Part shown: positions 18,884 to 24,179 of the stretch, in pieces | Numbering within the stretch: the stretch's first letter is position 1 | How the letters are laid out: every line of letters begins with the position of its first letter | Origin: Ophiocordyceps camponoti-saundersi (nom. inval.) | Taxonomy: Eukaryota; Ascomycota; Sordariomycetes; Hypocreales; Ophiocordycipitaceae | DNA: 24,179 nucleotides | Assembly (NCBI GenBank): GCA_003339415.1 | Contig: PDHQ01000434.1 | Location: forward strand, 1-24,179 | Direction: 5' to 3' | Program-made: the position numbers and the translations under genes | Notes under the pieces: model-generated | The model's input: only the letters and a program-made list of their open reading frames with translations | What the model was told of the DNA's origin: nothing | Database searches by the model: none

Positions 18884-19620
18884 ATGTTAATATACGCTAC
18901 CGCTATCCCTACCTCTACTATATCTTCCGAGCAATCTATTCCCGAACTCTTTGCAACTATTATCTCTCTCCTTTATTAACTTAAAGAATAATAGGAGATA
19001 TATTTTACAGAGATCCGCAATAACTAAGCCTACCTTGCCCGCTTTCTATAATAGGCTAATAGGTCCGTCGACCTAACCTCTAATACGTCCTACCCTACTA
19101 CGTAGTATACCCCTGCCTAGCTTACCGCTATAGAGAAAGCTATTATAGCGACTAGCTTTTAGGTCGCAGCACTCACCCGTTATATAGATCGTATAAAATA
19201 TTAACCCTACCTTAAAAAAAAAGAAAATCTACGGTTAAAACTAACTAGATATAATAAAATAGAGTTCTAGGATACTTAGGACGCTATCTAGGCCGCCTAC
19301 TATAATCGCCTCCCTTACTCTCTAAACTACCTTCCGCCTTCCACTCTCTAAACTACGATAAATCCCTCTAACGGTATTAACTCCCCTTAATCTACTCCCC
19401 GCTAACAAGAATCTACGGCTAGCTCTAGTATCGGCCCTATTTACTATAACTCGGAGACTAGGGAGGTTTAAGATATATCTATAAAGTTTAGCACCTATAC
19501 TAGTATTATAACTATATTAGATATAGAACTACTTTAGAATTTACGAAAAGGCCTCTCTTAACGCCTACTCTAAATCCCTCGTATTTATAGGAGCTTAGCT
19601 TATGCCTTACTTTATAATAC
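18884..19620 (+). pseudogene. RIP-degraded ORF downstream of a TATA promoter
   Basis: The ATG at 18884 opens a frame read as MLIYATAIPTSTISSEQSIP, then a Glu/Gln-rich helical region around LKE (three stops) EIYFTEIRNN, a Ser/Thr-rich part, AIEKAIIATSF and a basic KKKENLRLKLTRYNKIEF segment (about 19214-19270). It runs for about 240 codons with TAA/TAG interruptions only. An N-terminal helical part followed by a basic part and a Ser/Pro-rich tail could suit a gag-like or DNA-binding protein; no domain is recognised. It ends before the right copy of repeat R (19656), so both may belong to one element with repeat R as flanks. The start is well supported by the surviving ATG and the upstream TATA box. 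Confidence 0.45.
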
Positions 19621-19655
19621 GACCTGAGCATTTCGCTTTCCCTTAGGCTTAGATA

Positions 19656-19955
19656 TACCGCCTGCTTTAGCGGGGAGAGAAGGATACCTTAAGCGAGCGT
19701 AGCAGATACGTACGAGACGTGTCTTCCTAGGTTACCGTAATCGCTAGCTATTATAAAGGGGTAGGGGGGCTCTGCTCTAGGTATATAGCTAGATAATAAT
19801 TCTCTATAGGCAAGGTCACTCGAGGTCGATTTTCTATATAAAAATAGGAGGAAAAAGAAGAGAAGGGTGAAGAACTATTTAATTAGATGCTGAAAGCTTT
19901 AAAACGGATCTTTGAATCCCTAATTCGTTATGTAAAATTATAAGGTATAAGATGA
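19656..19955 (+). repeat. Direct repeat R, right copy (strongly mutated)
   Basis: Partner of 17455-17745. Relative to it, substitutions are mostly C to T and G to A, with local indels. Example: positions 19834-19848 differ from 17624-17638 at six of fifteen sites, all transitions, four of them C to T before A. Confidence 0.75.
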
Positions 19956-20469
19956 AACCGTAATTTCCTTTAGTATCGTTTTTGCTATAAGTCCCCTCTA
20001 AGACTCGACCTACGATATACGACCTTTAGATAGCTAAGAAGACAAGGTTAAGGGCTAATTCTAGCTTAATTCCTTCCTCTCTATAAGGAAACTAAACTGC
20101 ATTATATACTAAGTTATAACCGCTCCCTCGTCTTAAGGGCTATTCGTCGTTCTAATACTTGGAAGCTTTTAGGAGAGGAAAAGTATTCGGGGACTATTTA
20201 ACTAAACCTTAAATAAGCTCCTACTTGCTTTTTATACTAGCTTCTCGTTTATTTTCCTTCGGCCTATCTATCACCGCCGCTAAAGTCCCTTTACGGCTTC
20301 CTCTTCCAGACTTATCCCTCCTATCCCTTGTCTTTCTATCTCTTAAAACGTTAACCGTAAATAACATATATTCCTATATATATTTCTCAAAGTATATCTT
20401 TTTATCTCTTAAGTTAAAAAAAAAATAACTACTAAAACCTAGGCCTCTCCTTCGGATTAGTAGAATTAT
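19956..20469. other. No supported gene
   Basis: A 67-codon open frame at 20225-20428 has a Leu/Ser-rich composition typical of CT-rich sequence and ends in an A run. I do not consider it a gene. Nothing else stands out. Confidence 0.4.
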
Positions 20470-21118
20470 TATTATTATCTTAATTTCTTACCGCCGCTCG
20501 CTTCTACGTCGCTAAACGTATAACCTTCTCGCACGTCGCGCACGCTATTAGGTCGTATCCCTTATACCTAAAGCCGAACGCCTTAAGTGGTCTTTTGCAA
20601 AGGATATACTCTACCCTACCCTTTATCTATACTATCCCGATAAAGCGTACCTTTGCCTAATTATCGTGTTCGCAGGCTAGTATTCGTCCCTCCTAGATAT
20701 TAGCGATATATACCCGTAATTAATTAGCTCTTCCCCCGGGAACTTATAAGTATCTTACTACTTCTCTCGCCAGCTACTGTCTACGACGTCAGACTCCTAA
20801 TATTTTCCGGCCAGCCGTCCGTATTAGTCGTTCTATCCTATTCTACACGCCCGCCACCTACTACTTCCTTCCGATAACCTATTTCGCCTCGCCGTAGTCG
20901 CGGTGCCTTATGCTATCGTAGAGTCCCCCTTCTCCTCCTCGCTATATCCCTCTCCCCTTCCTCGCCTAACCCCTCCGCCGCCACCGCCGCCACCGCCCTT
21001 ATACTCCGCGCCTCGTTATCTTCTCCCTCTCCCCCTCTCGCCACGTCTAGCGTTACCGCCGGTCGCCTTCGTACGTCCCCCATAACGCTATATTTCGCCG
21101 GCACCCGTAGCCGCCATA
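20470..21118 (-). pseudogene. Gly/Arg-rich N terminus plus Cys-containing domain, unknown
   Basis: On the minus strand an ATG at 21118 starts MAATGAGE and leads into Gly/Arg-rich sequence (encoded by the GGC/GGT repeats near 20970-21000). From about 20890 a different minus frame reads HRDYGEAK, a stop, VIGRK, then NRIERLIRTAGRKILGV, LAREVVRYL, EGRILACEHDN, GRVEYILCKRPLKAFGFRYK and YDLIACATCEKVIRLAT to about 20510. The CEH, C and CxxC residues could bind zinc. Stops are mostly TAA/TAG (one TGA). I do not recognise the family. It follows the RING-like relic at 21290-21870 on the same strand; the two could be parts of one gene, since about 170 bases of uncertain sequence separate them. Confidence 0.45.
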
Positions 21119-21289
21119 TCTCGATATTCGAAAAATACCTATGCTCGCATTGCCACTAACTATCTAGGAACGCCTTACTGTATATAAAGCAGAACTCAGT
21201 ATAGCATAAGCAGCTACTTATCGTTAGTAAAAAATATATATATATAAAAGGTATAAATTATACCGTAAAACTTATATTATATAGTTATA

Positions 21290-21870
21290 TCCCTCGACAC
21301 GCGATATTAGTCTCCCGTATACTAACCCCGGGTAGAATTAGTACTCGCTATGCGTTATTAGTAGTATCTACCTTACTAGCCCCTTATCTACTAAACCGAC
21401 CTCCGACCGTATGATTTCTGCTTAGGCTAAGGCTTTCCTCTATATTCCTTCCGCCTCCTCCGGTAGCCTACTAAATATAGCGAGTCTCTTTATATCCGTC
21501 GCGTCCGGGTCGCCGAATAGTTCCCTGCTATAGCACCGTGGAGGGAAAACCGCCTTATTAGTAACCTCGCGCGCAGCCGCCCGTAAACTCGCTATTAGAT
21601 ACTCCGGGCACTAGAAGCATGCCCCTCCCGGATATCCTATCGCGTACGCGCTTTCTATATCGTATAAATAGTATACGCACTTCTATTATTAGAAACCTTA
21701 TCTACCGTATATCCTTTATATACGTAGCTTACTAACTTTAGTATCGCCGAAACTAACTTATCTAAATCGCTAGATATCGCTTTATCTTATAAAAGTAATA
21801 TTTATACGGATATAGATAGCGAAAACCCTTCCGTCTATTATAAGCACTCTAGCTAGTAGTAGGACACGCT
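21290..21870 (-). pseudogene. Possible RBR-type RING-finger (E3 ubiquitin ligase-like) relic
   Basis: Minus-strand reading around 21690-21525 gives KCVYYLYDIESAYAIGYPGG, then ACF, a stop, CPEYLIASLRAAAREVTN and KAVFPPRCYSRELFGDPDA. In fungal RBR proteins the first RING ends in a segment of the type C..CL..LFxxAxxDExLFPPRC. The spacing and the FPPRC match are the basis for the call. One expected Cys reads Tyr, as RIP would give (TGC to TAC). Such proteins transfer ubiquitin through a RING-IBR-RING unit; no IBR or second RING is recognisable downstream, where the frame continues as RLAIFSRLPEEAEGI and EIIRSEVGLVDKGLVR. A plus-strand frame over 21730-21860 is also open and leaves some doubt about the N-terminal part. 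Confidence 0.4.
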
Positions 21871-21874
21871 TTTA

Positions 21875-22159
21875 TATATATAATAAGTAAAACGAGGGAA
21901 AAAAAAATTATATAATAACTAACTTATAAACCTTATATATATTAATCTTAATTATACGAACTACGATAAGCTTTCCTCGTCTCTAAATTTATCCCTGCTA
22001 TTAATCCCCCCTACCTACTATTATATAAGGTAACGTTCTCCCCGTTGTAATCCTACCTTATAAAACCGGTACCCTTTCACGCCCCTCGCCTCCTCGACTT
22101 ATAAACCTGACCGATACCGGTAACGTAATATATTAGCATTATCTTATTCCCTACCTAAC
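21875..22159. other. A/T-rich intergenic region, possible promoter
   Basis: Sits between the divergent relics at 21290-21870 (minus) and 22160-23390 (plus). It contains A-rich and TA-rich runs at 21880-21950 and CTTATAAAACC near 22058, a possible TATA element. The exact start of the plus-strand relic is not visible. Confidence 0.35.
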
Positions 22160-23390
22160 GCGTCTTATATCCTATATACTGCCTCGAGCTAAGTAACGAA
22201 GCCTCGCTTTTCTAAACTAGCACGGTTTCGACGCCTTACTCTTATATAATTATCGTTTGCAAGTTCTTAATACCGCTTTCGAGATAGACCTTACCGATAT
22301 CGCGGCCGATAGAGGTCTTACTTATACCGTTACCCGGGACGCCTACGTTATAGTTAATACTAAGCTAGATACCCTTTATTATAATTAGCAGCTCGTACAC
22401 GGTATAGCTTAGCTATCTATAGACGATATTACGAGATAGAACCGATAGATACCGCGTGCCTATAATAAAGAGCCTCTATTTCCTTACGACGTATTACTAT
22501 CTATATCGCTAGAATTTCGATACCCGCAGCTACCCGGATTAGTTAACGATATAGGATATAGCTATACGGTTCGATCCTTCGTTAAACGCGATACGTAAGA
22601 ATCTGATAGCTTTAGGGTATATTCCACGTCTTCGAGTTTAGCAGAGTATCCCGGTAACGTCCCCGATACCGCCTTACTATCTATTAGAGACTTATATACC
22701 TCGAAAACGATACCGCTACCTTACCTACCTCCCCGCCCCGGCTAGCGTCTCTACCCGCCGAACGGCGTCGACGTAGATAATAATAGAGTATATGCCGTCC
22801 TTTCGGACGGGCTTAACCTCTTAGCGTTCGAGTTAGATAGAGATATACGGTATAAGTTAGCTAATAACGAGACCCCGGATATTACCCTACCTTACCGTTA
22901 TATAACGATAGATTATAGAGATAGTCCCCTCGAAGCTACCGGCCACGCCTCGCAGCCCTACGACGAGCCCCTTATATGCTGCCACTTCTCGGGCATATAT
23001 CTTAGTATATTTAAAACGAAGTAACTACTAGTAATACCGCTCTTACCGGCGTTCGTATAAGCCGCGGAGGACGATAGTTTACTATCTAGGGTCGCCGCGA
23101 CCGACTCCTCGCGGCCCTCTAAAAGCGCGTCGTTAAAGTGCGAAGACTCGGCACGCGCTATATAGGCTCTTCTCGCTAGCGAACTAAATAAGGCCGACAC
23201 GCCACGATAGTATCCTTTTTAGCGATATAATATAACGTCGATTAATAGAAGCCGCAAAATAGCTACGGGTAGTAGGGAAAGCTTGCATATCCTCTTACGT
23301 CCCTCTAACGTTAACCCGCGCCCTCCTTATTTTTACGATAGTTAAGTATATCTTCCCTTTTCGTAAGCTAATATTTTTTATTTTTTTTTA
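22160..23390 (+). pseudogene. Well-preserved RIP-degraded reading frame, unknown function
   Basis: The 0 mod 3 frame stays protein-like for about 400 codons: HGFDALLLYNYRLQVLNTAF near 22221, TDIAADRGLTYTVTRDAYVI, FPYDVLLSISLEFRYP, RSFVKRDT, NVPDTALLSIRDLYTSKTIP, GVDVDNNRVYAVLSDGLNLL and YDEPLICCHFSGIYLSIFK, then a TAA at 23022-23024. The same frame goes on after that stop (SLLSRVAATDSSRPSKSASL and ESLHILLRPSNVN) to about 23390, so the TAA is probably a former CAA. Stops inside are TAA/TAG and sparse (none over about 22770-23020). No domain is recognised. Antisense frames over 22958-23200 are shadows. Confidence 0.55.
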
Positions 23391-23411
23391 AAAAAAAATA
23401 GAAAAAAAAAT
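23373..23411. repeat. T-run / A-run inverted repeat
   Basis: A T-rich run (ATTTTTTATTTTTTTTT) is followed directly by AAAAAAAAATAGAAAAAAAAA. The two halves are complementary and could form an A/T hairpin. It lies where the 22160-23390 frame ends, so may be part of its 3' region. Confidence 0.7.
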
Positions 23412-23436
23412 TATCTTATAGGAAACCCGTACTCTT

Positions 23437-24101
23437 AACAAATAGCATATATTAAACGCTAATAGTAACCGCAATATATTATATATTCTAATATCCCCGC
23501 CGCCGTCTATATAGTCTTCTATAACTAGGGCTATTTAAGTCGTCCCCTATAGTTAGGTAAGAAACCCTTTATCTTCGCCACGCCGCCTAAAGCAGGGCTA
23601 ACTTTACTACTATTTCGAACTATTACCTGCCCTTTATCTTCTATTTATTTATACGCCTACCCTTAGAAGAAACCGATATCCTTAAGCGTATATACGAAAG
23701 GGCAGTAAAGACTTTTTTAAGTATAATATACTTCTCTCTCTTCCTACTACCCGTCTTAAACTTATAACGAAGTCCTTTATATTACTAATTTACTTTATAT
23801 ATCGGTATATACCTTAAGTATAATAGAGTACGTAGTTCGTAAAATATTTATCTTTCCTAAGCTAGCTATCACTTATCTACTCGACGCGATACTATTCTCC
23901 TCTCGACTCCGTCTAAGCATATCTTTAAACTTATAACAACCTTAATAACTATTTATACTAATACTTAGTTTTTTTTTAAGATAAACTACCTCGCCCTTTA
24001 TTTTACTATTATCGTTAGAATATACGCCTTCCTACCGTTATCTAACCTTATTTTAACTATAACTCCTTACTTTATAATATTACCGGTTAACTAGGTTCTC
24101 G

Positions 24102-24104
<3 letters not shown>
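23437..24104 (+). pseudogene. RIP-degraded reading frame, Tyr/Leu-rich, unknown
   Basis: The 1 mod 3 frame contains only TAA/TAG stops over about 220 codons: LYYYFELLPALYLLFIYTPT near 23600, then RLKLITKSFILLIYFIYRYI, LSLIYSTRYYSPLDSV and NNLNNYLY. It ends in the TA microsatellite at 24105. The high Tyr/Ile/Leu content partly reflects the A/T-rich base composition, so the coding call is weaker than for 22160-23390. It is on the same strand as that relic but in another frame, and could be its continuation. Confidence 0.3.

Positions 24105-24134
<30 letters not shown>
24105..24134. repeat. TA dinucleotide microsatellite (about 15 units)
   Basis: Uninterrupted TA repeat near the end of the window. 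Confidence 0.95.
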
Positions 24135-24138
<4 letters not shown>

Positions 24139-24179
24139 CTATACGGTAAGTTATACCCCGCCACTTTATTTTAATAATA

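Noticed and set aside
20225..20428. 67-codon plus-strand ORF
   Set aside because: Leu/Ser-rich translation of CT-rich sequence without domain, promoter or neighbours to support it.
20903..21104. ORFs on both strands over the GGC/GGT repeats
   Set aside because: Only low-complexity Pro- or Ala/Arg-rich translations; the better continuous reading is another minus frame.
22958..23200. 80-codon minus-strand ORF
   Set aside because: Shadow of the long plus-strand frame at 22160-23390, which covers it with protein-like sequence.
1..24179. tRNA, rRNA or other structural RNA genes
   Set aside because: No tRNA B-box-like sequence with matching arms and no rRNA-like conserved block was seen on either strand.

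Overview
The window reads as filamentous ascomycete (Pezizomycotina) nuclear DNA that has been heavily altered by repeat-induced point mutation (RIP). CpA and TpG are scarce and TpA is abundant, yet CpG is kept. Almost every long reading frame is broken by TAA or TAG, the stops expected when CAA, CAG or TGG lose a CpA/TpG. A fungal Ty1/Copia pol relic, a cysteine-rich domain resembling DUF3716, and a possible RBR-type RING finger all point to a fungus. No intact host gene can be supported. The useful annotation is a set of dead reading frames, element relics and repeats. The frames were found by reading through TAA/TAG. TGA is rare here for compositional reasons, so lack of TGA alone is weak evidence, and I relied on amino-acid texture, stop density and recognisable motifs.

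Layout. 1-4100: poly-C and poly-A tracts, then one very long degraded plus-strand frame of about 1,330 codons with two possible membrane segments (family unknown). 4290-5950: a degraded minus-strand frame (unknown). 6280-6963: a plus-strand relic with a DUF3716-like Cys-rich domain, an acidic tract and an Asn run. 6985-9530: a minus-strand Copia retrotransposon relic with the gag zinc-knuckle region joined almost directly to the end of reverse transcriptase and RNase H, so protease, integrase and most of RT are missing; a strongly palindromic segment, possibly its 5' LTR, lies upstream. 9690-10850: a minus-strand relic with an RGG-rich N terminus. 11225-12980: a hairpin, a 9-bp minisatellite, a small minus-strand coding relic, low-complexity sequence and a 26-bp tandem repeat.

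12995-16121 is the most unusual part. About 19 copies of a 21-nt motif (GGATTATTAGCG followed by TGGTGGACT, with variants) lie among coding-like fragments, three long poly-C/poly-G tracts, two pairs of duplicated modules each headed by the motif, and 25-bp and 15-bp repeats.

17030-17345 is a second copy of the palindromic LTR-like sequence. 17455-17745 and 19656-19955 are a diverged direct-repeat pair. The first copy is far less mutated, so the RIP changes can be seen by direct comparison. Between them lie a 47-codon ORF, GATA-like 10-bp repeats, a TATA-containing promoter-like region and a degraded ORF. 20470-21870 holds two minus-strand Cys-containing relics. 22160-24104 holds two plus-strand degraded frames, ending at a TA microsatellite.

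Nothing suggests the frames act together as a pathway. The window looks like a silent, repeat-rich accessory or heterochromatic compartment built of mutated duplicated genes and transposons.
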